A stretch of 64,000 nt of DNA from Bordetella flabilis (GCF_001676725.1 NZ_CP016172.1:248001-312000), one strand, 5' to 3'; positions 55,696 through 64,000 are shown, counted from the stretch's first letter. Notes: generated by a model from the letters alone, not told the origin. Made by a program: numbers and translations.

Positions 55696-56055
55696 TCAAG
55701 GACGGCCTGCCGTCGCGCCCGCCGTGCCGGCCATGCGTTCGCAGGCATCGGCGCAGCGACGGCACATGGCGGCGCATTCGTCCATGTCCCGCAGGCTGTC
55801 GCAGCTGTCCGCGCACTGCCGGCACAGCGAGGCGCAGTCCGCGCACGTGTGGCGGTGGTGCGGTACGCCGAGCAGCATGAAATGGGCGGCCGTACGGCAC
55901 ATTTCCGCACAGGCCATCATCAGGCGGAAGTGGTCGGGGGCCAGATGCGGGCCGCCGGCTTCCAGGCAGTGCCGCATCGCCCCGCCCAGGCAGCTTTGAT
56001 AGCAATTCAGGCATTCGTCGATACAGCGCTGCATGTCGGGCAGGATGGTTTGCAT
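55696..56055 (-). CDS. Cys-rich four-helix-bundle protein (DUF326, cytosolic copper-storage Csp3-like)
   Basis: A 119-residue protein with 16 cysteines, arranged in CxxxC, CxxC and CxxxC pairs along helices: MQRCIDECLNCYQSCLGGAMRHC, MMACAEMCRTAAHF, RHTCADCASLCRQCADSCDSL and DMDECAAMCRRCADACERMAG. This is the pattern of copper-storage proteins that fill a four-helix bundle with Cu(I). There is no signal peptide, so the Csp3 (cytosolic) type is likely. ATG at 56055 follows GGAGG. It could buffer copper in stress. Metal binding is family knowledge, not seen directly. Confidence 0.85.
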   Translation of the reverse strand: MQTILPDMQRCIDECLNCYQSCLGGAMRHCLEAGGPHLAPDHFRLMMACAEMCRTAAHFMLLGVPHHRHTCADCASLCRQCADSCDSLRDMDECAAMCRRCADACERMAGTAGATAGRP

Positions 56056-56142
56056 GGGGAACCTCCGGGCAAATGGAAGCGCCAGGGCTTCCTGAAATGG
56101 AAGCCCTGCCGGCAGCAAACCCCGTACCGTGCGCGCGGCGTA

Positions 56143-58128
56143 TCAGGCCGCGGCCGGCGCGTCCCCCGTGCTGCCCGGCGTGGGCAGGTGCAGGATCTTC
56201 ACGAGCGCTTCGGCGGAGTAGGGCTTGGCCAGGAAGTCGAAGCCGTGCATGCCCTGTTCGGACAGCACATGGCTATAGCCGCTGGTCAGGACTACCCGCA
56301 CGCTGGGCCAGCGCTTGCGCACCGTGGAGGCCAGTTCGACGCCGTTCATCCCCGGCATGACGACGTCGGAAAACATCAGGTCGAAGCCGCCGTTGCGCTG
56401 TTCCATCAGGGCCAGCGCCGACTGTCCATCGGTGGCCCAGTTTGCCCGCAAGCCCAGTTCGTTCAGCAGCCCCAGCGCGAAGCGCCCCACGGTCTCGTTG
56501 TCTTCCACCAGCAGGACCGACAGCGGCTCGATGCCGTCCGGCGTGCTGGCGTGCACAGAGGTCTCGGCTTCTTGCCGTGGGATTGCGTCGATCTTGGCAC
56601 AGGGCAGGTATAGCGTGAAGGTGGTGCCCTCGCCCACCCGGGTGCTGACGTCGATTTCGCCGCCGGATTGCTTGGCGAAGCCATAGGCCTGGCTCAAGCC
56701 CAGGCCGGTACCCTTGTTCACGGCCTTGGTGGTGAAAAACGGCTCGAATATTCGGCGCAGGGTGCCCGGTTCGATACCCGTGCCCGTGTCGGTGATCGAC
56801 ACCGCGACAAAGTCGCCCTGGGCGCCGGAATGGTTGCGCACTGACGGGATGCGGTCCACCTGTCTGGCCGAAATGGTCAGATGGCCGCCGCGCGGCATGG
56901 CGTCGCGCGCGTTGATGACGATGTTCAGCACGGCGGTTTCGAACTGGTTCGGGTCCGCTTCGGCCGCGCGTATGCCGTCGGGAAGCTCGAAGTGCAGCTT
57001 GACGGGCGAGCCTACCGAGGTACGGATGATGTGCTCCAGGCCGCGCAACCGTTCGCTGACCAGGAAGGCTTCCGGCTGCAGCGGCTGCTTGCGGGCGAAG
57101 GCCAGCAGTTGACGTGTCAGTTGCGCCGCCTTGTTGGCCGTATCGGCGATCGCGTCGATATATCGGGCGCGCCTGGCCTCCGGCAATCCCGGACGCCGCA
57201 GAAGCTCGGCGGATGAACGGATGATGGTCAGCAGGTTGTTGAAGTCGTGCGCGACGCCGCCCGTGATGCGGCCGATTGCTTCCATCTTCTGCGCCTGGTT
57301 CAGCGCGTCGCGGCTGCGGTCCAGCGCCAATTGGGCTTCGCGGCGTTCGGTCACGTCGCGCGTGATCTTGGCGAAGCCGATCAGATGCCCACGCTCGTCC
57401 CGTATGGGGTCCAGCACCACGCTGGCCCAGAAGCGCGTGCCGTCCTTGCGCATGCGCCAGCCTTCGCCCAGGAACTTGCCGTCGCGCAGGGCCGTGCCCA
57501 GTGCGCGGGCCGGTTCGCCGCGGGCGCGATCCTCCGGGGTATAGAAGCGCGAAAAGTGCTCGCCGATGATCTCCGCCGCGCTGTAGCCCTTGATCGCCTG
57601 GGCGCCGGCGTTCCAGTTCGTGATGCGGCCGTCCGGGTCGAGCATGAAGATGGCGTAATCGCGTATGCCCTGCACCAGCAGGCGGAAACGCTGCTCGCTG
57701 GCGAACAGCGCCTCGAGCGCCCGTTTTTTGTCGCTGATGTCGCGGGTGACCTTGGCGTAGCCGATCAGGGAGCCGTCGTCGTCGTACACCGGGTCGATCA
57801 CCACGCTGGTCCAGAACCGCGTGCCGTCCTTGCGCACCCGCCAGCCTTCGGCCTCGTAGGTGCCGGTGGCGGCGGCGGTGGCCAGGGCGCGCTGCGGCAG
57901 GCCGCTCGCCCGGTCTTCATCCGTGTAGAAGCGGGAAAAATGCTGGCCGATGATCTCGTCGGCGGTATAACCCTTGAACCGTTCCGCGCCGGCGTTCCAG
58001 CTGACAATATAGCCATCCCGGTCCAGCAGGTAGATGGCGTAGTCCTTGATGGCGCGCAGCATCAGCTCCAGGCGCCGGTCGCCTTGCAGGGCGAGGGACG
58101 GTTTGTCGGGAATGGCGGGTTCGTTCAT
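56143..58128 (-). CDS. PAS-PAS hybrid sensor histidine kinase with receiver domain
   Basis: A 661-residue cytoplasmic sensor. Two near-duplicate PAS domains with PAC tails (about 18-135 and 145-262; both contain HFSRFYT-EDRA and RKDGTRFW) are followed by a HisKA/HATPase core: H-box GGVAHDFNNLL (His294), N-box NIVINARDAM and GTGLGLSQAYGF. A C-terminal receiver (535-650) holds the phosphoacceptor Asp588 in MFSDVVMPGMNG and Lys635. No transmembrane segment and no response regulator gene nearby, so its output is unknown. Start ATG 58128. Confidence 0.92.
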   Translation of the reverse strand: MNEPAIPDKPSLALQGDRRLELMLRAIKDYAIYLLDRDGYIVSWNAGAERFKGYTADEIIGQHFSRFYTDEDRASGLPQRALATAAATGTYEAEGWRVRKDGTRFWTSVVIDPVYDDDGSLIGYAKVTRDISDKKRALEALFASEQRFRLLVQGIRDYAIFMLDPDGRITNWNAGAQAIKGYSAAEIIGEHFSRFYTPEDRARGEPARALGTALRDGKFLGEGWRMRKDGTRFWASVVLDPIRDERGHLIGFAKITRDVTERREAQLALDRSRDALNQAQKMEAIGRITGGVAHDFNNLLTIIRSSAELLRRPGLPEARRARYIDAIADTANKAAQLTRQLLAFARKQPLQPEAFLVSERLRGLEHIIRTSVGSPVKLHFELPDGIRAAEADPNQFETAVLNIVINARDAMPRGGHLTISARQVDRIPSVRNHSGAQGDFVAVSITDTGTGIEPGTLRRIFEPFFTTKAVNKGTGLGLSQAYGFAKQSGGEIDVSTRVGEGTTFTLYLPCAKIDAIPRQEAETSVHASTPDGIEPLSVLLVEDNETVGRFALGLLNELGLRANWATDGQSALALMEQRNGGFDLMFSDVVMPGMNGVELASTVRKRWPSVRVVLTSGYSHVLSEQGMHGFDFLAKPYSAEALVKILHLPTPGSTGDAPAAA

Positions 58129-58438
58129 GGATTTCTCGTGGGCCGGCGGCCGTCGTGTCGTGGGTCCGCCCAGTGCGGTTGTGGTTGAGCAGGGCGCGCG
58201 CGCGACGGATATCCCGGCAAGTCTAGCGGTAAAAGGGCAGGCGGGGCCAATCGCCCCTTCGGGGGAACTGCCGGGCGCCTGTCCGTACCGGCAAATCGCA
58301 GCGGGAGCCGTGAAAAAAAATGCCACGGCGTTGCCGTGGCTGAATCGCCGGTACAGGCGAGCCCGCGGGAATGCGGGCATCGAACCTGGGGACCGGGCGG
58401 CGGAGACACCTGGGGCCGGCACGGCGTGCCGGCGACGG
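58129..58438. other. Gene-free region upstream of the hybrid kinase
   Basis: These 310 bp carry the kinase gene's promoter region and the terminator of the SDR gene (listed separately). No other gene or repeat was recognised. Confidence 0.5.
58313..58340 (-). terminator. Intrinsic terminator of the SDR gene
   Basis: On the minus strand, GCCACGGC and GCCGTGGC form an 8-bp stem with a 3-base loop (58322-58340), followed by A and eight Ts (58313-58320). It lies 100 bp after the SDR stop and is the clearest Rho-independent terminator in the window. Confidence 0.85.
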
Positions 58439-59380
58439 TCAGACGGGCGAGCGCTTGTTGGATTGCATCGCCTGGTCCGGGTCGGCTGCATTGGTATCGC
58501 CGAACCCGGTGATTTCGCCGCTTTCGCCGGGTTCGTACAGGGTACCGGGCCGCGGATAGGCCGCGGCGTTGCGTTGCTGGCGGCCCATCTGCTTCTTCGC
58601 CATGCGGTCGGCCAGACCCGGCAACAGCTTGAACATCGCGGTGTTGAGTACCGACATCGCGCCAACCTTGACTTCGCGCGTGGGATCCGTGGCCGCTTCC
58701 AGGATGGCGCTCGCGACCTTCTGCGCTTCGATCATGGGCGTAGGCAACTTCGGCGCCTGGCTCATGTAGTTCGCGGCGTGCTCGGGGAACGGGGTATCCA
58801 CCGCGGTGGGCTGCACCAGCGTCACGGAGATCGGGGCCTCGTCAGCCTCCAGTTCGATGCGCAATGCATCAGTAAAACCTTTCACGGCATGTTTGCTGGC
58901 GGCGTACATGCCCTGCAACGGCACGACGGCGTCGGAGACCTCGCTGCCGACATTGATCAGGGCGCCTCCCTGGCTGCTCTTGAGCAGGGGCAGGGCGACC
59001 AGCGAGCCGTGCACCACGCCCCAGTAGTTCACATCGAACAGCCGCCTGGCGTCCTTTTCCGGAACCTCGTGCAGGCGGCCGTAGATGGACAGCCCCGCGT
59101 TGTTGATCCAGGTGTCCACATGGCCGTAGCGATCCACGGCGGCTTGCGCGATACGCTCCACGTCTTCGCGCACCGCCACGTCGGCCGCCACGGCGACCGC
59201 GTTGCCTCCGCCGGCCACGATTTCCTGGGCGACATGCTCCAGGGTGCTGCGGCTGCGCGCCGCCATGACGACCCGGGCGCCCTGATGGGCGGCCAGCATG
59301 GCGGTGGCCAGGCCGATCCCGCTGGAGGCCCCGGTGATCACGATGACCTGCTCGGCGATGGGTTTGAGTCGGATGCGCAT
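58439..59380 (-). CDS. Short-chain dehydrogenase/reductase, classical
   Basis: A 313-residue SDR with the full set of motifs: TGASSGIG (16-23), NNAG (93-96), Ser146, and Tyr159/Lys163 in YAASKHAVKGF. The basic residues ARSRS after strand 2 suggest NADP. A C-terminal extension (about 235-313) continues with MSVLNTAMFKLLPGLADRMAKKQMG. This type, sometimes called DltE-like or YqjQ-like, is widespread in Proteobacteria; substrate unknown. GGAG before ATG. Own transcript with a strong terminator. Confidence 0.93.
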   Translation of the reverse strand: MRIRLKPIAEQVIVITGASSGIGLATAMLAAHQGARVVMAARSRSTLEHVAQEIVAGGGNAVAVAADVAVREDVERIAQAAVDRYGHVDTWINNAGLSIYGRLHEVPEKDARRLFDVNYWGVVHGSLVALPLLKSSQGGALINVGSEVSDAVVPLQGMYAASKHAVKGFTDALRIELEADEAPISVTLVQPTAVDTPFPEHAANYMSQAPKLPTPMIEAQKVASAILEAATDPTREVKVGAMSVLNTAMFKLLPGLADRMAKKQMGRQQRNAAAYPRPGTLYEPGESGEITGFGDTNAADPDQAMQSNKRSPV

Positions 59381-59498
59381 GGTGTTCTCCTGCCGCGTGG
59401 GCGATCACGCGGCGGTCGCAATCCGCGTGCCTCCGATGCCGCACGGGGCGGCATCATCGATGCCAAGGCGCCGCTGGCCTGGCCGTCCGCGCGGCCGC

Positions 59499-60401
59499 TC
59501 AGGGTTGCGTGACGCGCGCCGCGATGTACTGGCGCAGCCAGGCATGGCCCGGGTCGTCCTGGTAGCGCTCGTGCCAGTACAGCGACACCGACATCACCGG
59601 CAATTTCAGCGGCACATCGAGCAGCGCGAGCCCGGTGGTCCGGGCCACTGCCTTCGCCACGCTCATCGGCATGGTGGCGATGAGGTCGGAAGCAGCGACC
59701 ACATAGGGGCAAACCATGTAGCTGGACAGGGTCGCGGCCACCCGGCGGCGGCGATTCATGGTCTGCAGCATGCGGTCGATGGCCACGCTGAAGTGGCCCG
59801 TGTGCGCGGAAAGGTCGACATGGGCGTAGCGCAGGTAGCTATCCAGGTTCCAGCGCCGGCGCAAGCAGGGATGCTGTTCCCGCACGATGCAGACGGCGGG
59901 CTCTTCATACAGGAAGCGGGCGCGCAGGTTCTGCGCCGGATCGGGGAAATAGCCGGTCAGCAGTTCGACGTGATTGGTGTCGAGCATGCTCATCCCATGC
60001 AGCGGCCGGGCCGGCATGATGCGCAAATGCACATGCGGCGCATCACGTGCCAGGTCGGGCAGCACGCGCGGCAGCACGGTGAACTGCATGTAGTCGGTGG
60101 CATACAGCGAAAAAGTGCGCGCCGTCATGCGCGGGTCGAAGTCCTGGCGCGGACTGGTGGCGCGTTGCCAGCGCGCCAGCAGCGGCTGGAATTCCAGATG
60201 CAGGGCGGTCGCCTGCGGCGTGGGCTTCCACAGCGCGCCCTCGCGGACCAGCAGCGGGTCGTTGAACAGCTTGCGCAGCCGGCTCAGCGCGGCGCTCATC
60301 GCGGGTTGGCTGACGCCGACCTGCTCAGCCGCGCGCGACACGGCGCGGCAGGTCATCAAGGCATCGAAGTGCACGAGCAGGTTGAGGTCGGGGTGTTTCA
60401 T
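59499..60401 (-). CDS. LysR-family transcriptional regulator (NodD/NahR-like)
   Basis: A 300-residue LysR protein. The N-terminus HPDLNLLVHFDALMTCRAVSRAAEQVGVSQPAMSAALSRLRKLFNDPLLVREGALWKPT is the typical helix-turn-helix of the NodD/NahR branch. The effector domain has FSLYATDYMQFTVLPRVLPDLARDAPHVHLRIMP. It is divergent from the Bug receptor and hydantoinase genes and probably activates them. The long frame upstream of its start is antisense to those genes and is rejected. Confidence 0.91.
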   Translation of the reverse strand: MKHPDLNLLVHFDALMTCRAVSRAAEQVGVSQPAMSAALSRLRKLFNDPLLVREGALWKPTPQATALHLEFQPLLARWQRATSPRQDFDPRMTARTFSLYATDYMQFTVLPRVLPDLARDAPHVHLRIMPARPLHGMSMLDTNHVELLTGYFPDPAQNLRARFLYEEPAVCIVREQHPCLRRRWNLDSYLRYAHVDLSAHTGHFSVAIDRMLQTMNRRRRVAATLSSYMVCPYVVAASDLIATMPMSVAKAVARTTGLALLDVPLKLPVMSVSLYWHERYQDDPGHAWLRQYIAARVTQP

Positions 60402-60416
60402 GGCGGCAGTCCCGTG

Positions 60417-60460
60417 GATGCAGCGCACCGGTGCATCAATGACGTTTATGTGACTATAAA
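60417..60460 (+). promoter_or_regulatory. LysR-type operator and promoter for the Bug/hydantoinase operon
   Basis: GATGCA (60417-60422) and TGCATC (60432-60437) form a dyad of the LysR type. The right arm occupies the -35 position, 17 bp before TATAAA at 60455-60460. The arrangement suggests LysR activation of rightward transcription and possibly autoregulation. Inferred by eye. Confidence 0.5.
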
Positions 60461-60581
60461 TGGAAACGGCTGCCGCCGACTCCGGCCCAGCCCTAGGATG
60501 GCTGCTGCAATGCATCGGCCGGTTTCCAGCGGACAACGAGCCGCGCCGGAACCGATATTCATAGACAAGGGGAATACGTTC

Positions 60582-61565
60582 ATGAAGACTCGCATGTTGC
60601 GCAGGTGTGGTGGGTTGCTGGCGGGCCTGGTGCTGGCGGCCGCCAGCGCCACGGCCATGGCGGCCTGGCCCAACGACAAAATCATCCGCATGGTCGTGCC
60701 GTTCGCTGCCGGCGGCTCGACCGACCTGGTCGCGCGCAAGCTGGCCGAAGGCCTGGGCAAGAACCTGGGCGCCAATGTCATCGTGGAGAACCGTCCCGGC
60801 GCCGGCGGGACGGTGGGCACCGACTATGTGGCCCGCCAGCCCGCCGACGGCTACACCATCCTGATGGGCTCGGTCAGCACGCACGGCAGCGCGCCGTGCA
60901 TCTATCCCAAGCTGCCCTACGACCCCGCCAAGGATTTCACGCCGCTGGCCGTGGTCGCCACCATCCCGAATGTGATCGTGATCAACAAGGACCTGCCGGC
61001 GCAGGACCTGCAGTCCTTCGTTGCGCTCGCCAGGAAGGACCCCGGCCGCTATACCTACGCGTCCAACGGACCCGGCACCTCCAACCACCTGGCTTCCGCC
61101 GCCTTCACCAGCGTGGCGGGCATTTCGATGACTCACGTGCCGTACCGCGGATCGGGGCCGGCCCTGATCGACCTGCTGGGCGGGCAGGTCAACATGATGA
61201 TGGATGTCGTCATGACCTCCTACCCCTACATCAAGGAAGGCAAGTTGCGCGCGCTGGCGGTGACGTCCGCGCAGCGCAGCGCCATGCTGCCCGATGTGCC
61301 GACCGTGGCGGAATCGGGCTATCCGGGTTTCGAGGCCATCGTGTGGTTCGGCATGTTCGCGCCGGCGAACCTGCCGCCGGAGATCGCCAGTCGCCTGGAG
61401 AAGGCCATCGTCGCCGTCCAGAACGGCCCTGACATGAAGCCCTATCTGGAAAGCACCGGTGCGCAGGTGTCGTCGACGGCGGGCGACGCGTTCGCCGCCA
61501 TGATCAGGAACGACACCGCCAAGTGGTGCAAGGTGGTCCAGCAGGCGCAGATCCGCCTGGAATGA
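60582..61565 (+). CDS. Bug-family tripartite tricarboxylate transporter receptor
   Basis: A 327-residue periplasmic receptor. Signal peptide about 1-27 (ending AMAAWPND). Family blocks are KIIRMVVPFAAGGSTDLVARKL, VIVENRPGAGGTVGTDYV, THVPYRGSGPALIDLLGGQVNMMMD and LPDVPTVAESGYPGFEA. AGGGGA precedes the ATG. It is followed after 180 bp by hyuA-like, and its ligand is probably the imide or hydantoin that these subunits open. No membrane partners nearby. Confidence 0.93.
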   Translation: MKTRMLRRCGGLLAGLVLAAASATAMAAWPNDKIIRMVVPFAAGGSTDLVARKLAEGLGKNLGANVIVENRPGAGGTVGTDYVARQPADGYTILMGSVSTHGSAPCIYPKLPYDPAKDFTPLAVVATIPNVIVINKDLPAQDLQSFVALARKDPGRYTYASNGPGTSNHLASAAFTSVAGISMTHVPYRGSGPALIDLLGGQVNMMMDVVMTSYPYIKEGKLRALAVTSAQRSAMLPDVPTVAESGYPGFEAIVWFGMFAPANLPPEIASRLEKAIVAVQNGPDMKPYLESTGAQVSSTAGDAFAAMIRNDTAKWCKVVQQAQIRLE

Positions 61566-61745
61566 TGACCCGCGAATGAACGGGGCTGGAAGCGATGCGC
61601 GCGCGATGACCGGCCTGGAATGATCCGCGCCGCATCGGTCCGTCCGGGTCGATCGCGCGGACCGCAACGATCCATCGTCTGGGACCGGCGGCCACGCCCT
61701 GGCGCGGCCGCCCGGGGAACCTTTATTTTCTTCAGGAAGAACCCT

Positions 61746-63803
61746 ATGTACCGTATCGGCATAGACGTCGGAGGGACGTTTACCGACTTCACCATGATCG
61801 ACGAAGGCGCGGGGATCGTGCACTTTCACAAAGTGCCGTCCACGCCGGATGATCCGTCGCGCGCGATCGCCACGGGTATCGCGGGCCTGCTGGAGACCCA
61901 CGGCGTCGATGCGTCGCAGGTGTCGCATGTCGGCCACGGCACGACGGTGGCGACCAATCTCATCATCGAACGCAAGGGAGCCCAGGTGGGTCTGATCACC
62001 ACGCGGGGCTTTCGCGACGTGCTGGAGATCGGCCGGCAGACCCGTCCGCACCTGTACGACTACAGCGTGGGCAAGCCGCCCGTGGCCGTGCCGCGCCAGT
62101 TCCGCATCGAGGTCGCCGAACGCATACAGGCCGGCGGCGAGGTGCGCGAGCCGCTGGACGAACAGGCGGTGCGGCATGCTGCGCGCTACTTCGCCAGCCA
62201 TGGCATCGGCGCGGTCACGATCTGCTTCCTGCATGCCTATCGCAATCCGGTGCACGAGCGGCGCGCGCGCGAGATCGTCGCCGAGGAAATGCCGGATGCG
62301 TACATCAGCCTGTCCAGCGAAGTCCTGCCGGAGTTCCGCGAATACGAGCGGCTGTCCACCACCGTGCTGAACGCCGCGGTCGGGCCCCGCATGGCCGGCT
62401 ACCTGGAGCGCTTCCTGCTGCGGGTGCGCGAGCTGGGCATCGCTCACGAACCCCACACGGTGCACTCGAACGGCGGCCTGATGTCCATCGCCAGCGTGCG
62501 GCAGTTTCCGGTGCGTACCTGCCTGTCCGGCCCGGCTGCCGGCGTGGTGGGCGCCGCCGCGGTGGGCCGCGTGATCGGCAGCCCCAACCTCGTCACCTTC
62601 GACGTGGGCGGCACCAGCACCGACGTATCCCTGATCGTCGAGGGCAAGCCCTTGTTCACCTCGCATCGCCACGTGGCCGGCTATCCCGTGAAGACACCCA
62701 TGGTCGATATCCATGTGATCGGCGCCGGCGGCGGCAGTATCGCGTGGATGGACGATGCCGGCGCCTTGAAGGTGGGACCGCATAGCGCCGGCGCGGTGCC
62801 CGGGCCCGTGGGTTATGGCCGCGGCGGCGCCGAACCCACCATCACCGACGCGGAAATCGTGCTGCAGCGGTTGAATCCGGTCTCGCTGCTGAACGGCCGC
62901 ATGCCCGTCTACGCCGAGGCCGCGCGCGGCGTCATCCAGGAAAAGGTGGCGCAGCCGCTGGGCCTGGGTATCGAGGCGGCGGCCGAAGGCATCCTGCGCA
63001 TCGCCACCGCCAACATGAGCCGCGCCATCCGCGCGGTATCGACCGAGCGCGGCTACGACCTGTCCCGCTTCGCGCTGTTCGCCTTTGGCGGCGCCGGCCC
63101 GCTGCATGCCGTCGAGGTGGCGCAGGAGTGCGGCATACCGCGTGTCATCGTGCCGCAGGAGCCCGGCACCATGTGCGCGCGCGGCATCCTGTTGAGCGAT
63201 ATCTCCTTCGATTTCGTGCGCAGCGAAATCTCCCTGGCCACCCCGGCCAACTGGACCCGCGTGGCGGGCATCCTGGACGACCTGCGGCGGCAGGCCGATG
63301 AATGGCTGGCGGCCGAAGGCGTGGCGCAGGGCCTGCGCGCCGCGCACTGCGCCATCGATGCGCGCTACGAGGGCCAGAACTTCGAGGTCCAGGTGCCGCT
63401 GGACGACACCGGTGAAAGCGGCTTCCAGGAATTCCTGGCGCGCTTTGCGCAGGCGCACCAGCGCGAGTACGGCTACGACGTGGACGACCGCGCCATCCAG
63501 ATCATCAATTGCCGCGTGCAGGCCAAGGGCCAGGTGATCAAGGCGCCGTTGTCCCCGCGCACCGTCTCGGGCACGGTGGCCGACGCCCGCATCGGCACGC
63601 GCGACTCCTATTTCGGCGCCGCCCACGGATGGCTGGAGACCCCCGTCTACGACCGCGCCCGCCTGCCCACCGCCGTGTCCTTCCAGGGACCCGCGCTGGT
63701 GGAGGAAATGAGTTCCACCACCGTGGTCGGCGTCGGCCATCACGCCGTGGTGGACGACTACGGCAACCTCATCATCACCCTGCAAGGCAATTCCCATGGC
63801 TGA
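61746..63803 (+). CDS. hyuA: Hydantoinase/oxoprolinase family protein, subunit A
   Basis: A 685-residue ATP-dependent hydrolase subunit. The N-terminal YRIGIDVGGTFTDF and FDVGGTSTDVSLI are the actin-like ATP-binding phosphates loops; GHGTTVATNLIIERKGAQVGLITTRGFRDVLEIGRQ is the family's signature. FAFGGAGPLHA and the C-terminal domain (about 520-685) match HyuA/OplA. With subunit B it hydrolyses 5-oxoproline, N-methylhydantoin or a related cyclic amide at the cost of ATP; some relatives are acetone or acetophenone carboxylases. Start at 61746 follows AGGA. Stop overlaps subunit B's first ATG. Confidence 0.93.
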   Translation: MYRIGIDVGGTFTDFTMIDEGAGIVHFHKVPSTPDDPSRAIATGIAGLLETHGVDASQVSHVGHGTTVATNLIIERKGAQVGLITTRGFRDVLEIGRQTRPHLYDYSVGKPPVAVPRQFRIEVAERIQAGGEVREPLDEQAVRHAARYFASHGIGAVTICFLHAYRNPVHERRAREIVAEEMPDAYISLSSEVLPEFREYERLSTTVLNAAVGPRMAGYLERFLLRVRELGIAHEPHTVHSNGGLMSIASVRQFPVRTCLSGPAAGVVGAAAVGRVIGSPNLVTFDVGGTSTDVSLIVEGKPLFTSHRHVAGYPVKTPMVDIHVIGAGGGSIAWMDDAGALKVGPHSAGAVPGPVGYGRGGAEPTITDAEIVLQRLNPVSLLNGRMPVYAEAARGVIQEKVAQPLGLGIEAAAEGILRIATANMSRAIRAVSTERGYDLSRFALFAFGGAGPLHAVEVAQECGIPRVIVPQEPGTMCARGILLSDISFDFVRSEISLATPANWTRVAGILDDLRRQADEWLAAEGVAQGLRAAHCAIDARYEGQNFEVQVPLDDTGESGFQEFLARFAQAHQREYGYDVDDRAIQIINCRVQAKGQVIKAPLSPRTVSGTVADARIGTRDSYFGAAHGWLETPVYDRARLPTAVSFQGPALVEEMSSTTVVGVGHHAVVDDYGNLIITLQGNSHG

Positions 63804-63855
63804 ACACATCCGCGAGGCAACGCACATGGCTGAACACATTCGCGCGGCCGGGGAC
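63796..63855. repeat. 30-bp direct duplication at the hyuB start
   Basis: 63796-63825 and 63826-63855 are in-frame tandem copies, near-identical over the first 18 bases (ATGGCTGAACACATCCGC against ...ATTCGC) and diverging after that. Each copy supplies an ATG. Confidence 0.75.
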
Positions 63856-64000
63856 CTGGCCGATCCGATCGGCATGGAGGTCTTCTGCAACCGGCTGCTG
63901 TCGATCACGGAAGACATGAACAACACGCTGGTGCGGGCGTCGTTTTCCACGAACATCAAGGAACGCAAGGATTGCTCCGTGGCGCTGTTCGATGCCGCGG
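63796..64000 (+). CDS. hyuB: Hydantoinase/oxoprolinase family protein, subunit B, N-terminal part
   Basis: An open frame of 68 codons running off the window. After a doubled MAEHIR start it reads DPIGMEVFCNRLLSITEDMNNTLVRASFSTNIKERKDCSVALFDAA, the conserved N-terminus of HyuB. Two starts are possible: ATG 63796, overlapping the hyuA stop by 8 bp, or ATG 63826, which has GAGG at good spacing. The frame is intact to the end of the window. Confidence 0.9.
   Translation, partial: MAEHIREATHMAEHIRAAGDLADPIGMEVFCNRLLSITEDMNNTLVRASFSTNIKERKDCSVALFDAA

Noticed and set aside
59499..63968. A continuous 1,489-codon minus-strand frame through lysR and antisense to the Bug and hyuA genes
   Set aside because: Only the last 300 codons encode a recognisable protein. 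The rest mirrors strong plus-strand genes and is low-complexity His/Gly/Arg-rich, as expected opposite GC-rich codons.

Overview
The window is 64 kb of GC-rich DNA that reads like an environmental member of the Alcaligenaceae, most likely a Bordetella or a close relative such as Achromobacter. The basis is gene content: three 'Bug' tripartite-tricarboxylate receptors without membrane partners, a monomeric isocitrate dehydrogenase, a recC-recB-recD operon, many LysR/GntR/IclR-controlled catabolic modules, and short operons joined by ATGA overlaps. No genus-specific marker is present, so the genus is an inference. No rRNA, tRNA, CRISPR array, insertion sequence or phage gene was seen. Every start and domain call is from reading the sequence.

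Layout. 1-4.5 kb: the tail of a LysR regulator, a PsiF-like periplasmic protein, and a polar amino-acid ABC transporter with an FAD-dependent amine/amino-acid oxidase. 4.7-12.8 kb: a spermidine/putrescine-type ABC transporter whose Tat-exported binding protein comes last, wrapped around two metal-dependent amidohydrolases and a CobW/COG0523 GTPase. 12.8-18.8 kb: an IclR-controlled CoA-thioester module made of two MaoC-type proteins, a Bug receptor, a CaiB/BaiF CoA-transferase, a DUF35 protein and a thiolase-fold protein without its cysteine nucleophile. 18.8-22.7 kb: a large autotransporter and a small alpha/beta hydrolase. 23.2-30.2 kb: icd, then an ECF sigma factor divergent from its anti-sigma factor, a catalase-related peroxidase and a P450.

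30.2-36.3 kb: a TAXI-type TRAP transporter, a trypsin-like protease without a signal peptide, a 735-bp gene-free stretch built around a 35-bp perfect inverted repeat, and a second Bug receptor. 36.4-44.7 kb: a LIV-type ABC operon in which LivM, LivG and LivF form one polypeptide, continuing into an SDR-like protein and a 2-oxoglutarate/Fe(II)-type oxygenase; a polysaccharide deacetylase/allantoinase-like gene and a GntR regulator diverge from it. 44.8-55.7 kb: a LysR regulator and recCBD. 55.7-59.4 kb: a Cys-rich copper-storage-like protein, an orphan PAS-PAS hybrid histidine kinase and a classical SDR. 59.5-64 kb: a LysR regulator divergent from a third Bug receptor and a hydantoinase/oxoprolinase A and B pair; B runs off the window.

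How the parts work together. Most of the window is scavenging: high-affinity uptake paired with dedicated catabolic enzymes, each with its own regulator. The most unusual unit is the 12.8-17.8 kb module. Its parts match a hydratase-aldolase complex of the kind known from steroid side-chain degradation: a MaoC subunit with intact Asp/His, a MaoC-fold partner that has lost the catalytic His, a DUF35 protein and a Cys-less thiolase. Here it is combined with a CoA-transferase and a Bug receptor instead of steroid genes. Other points worth following are the LivMGF fusion, the amidohydrolase/metallochaperone transporter operon, the Cys-nucleophile hydrolase, the effector-like protease and the inverted-repeat region next to it.
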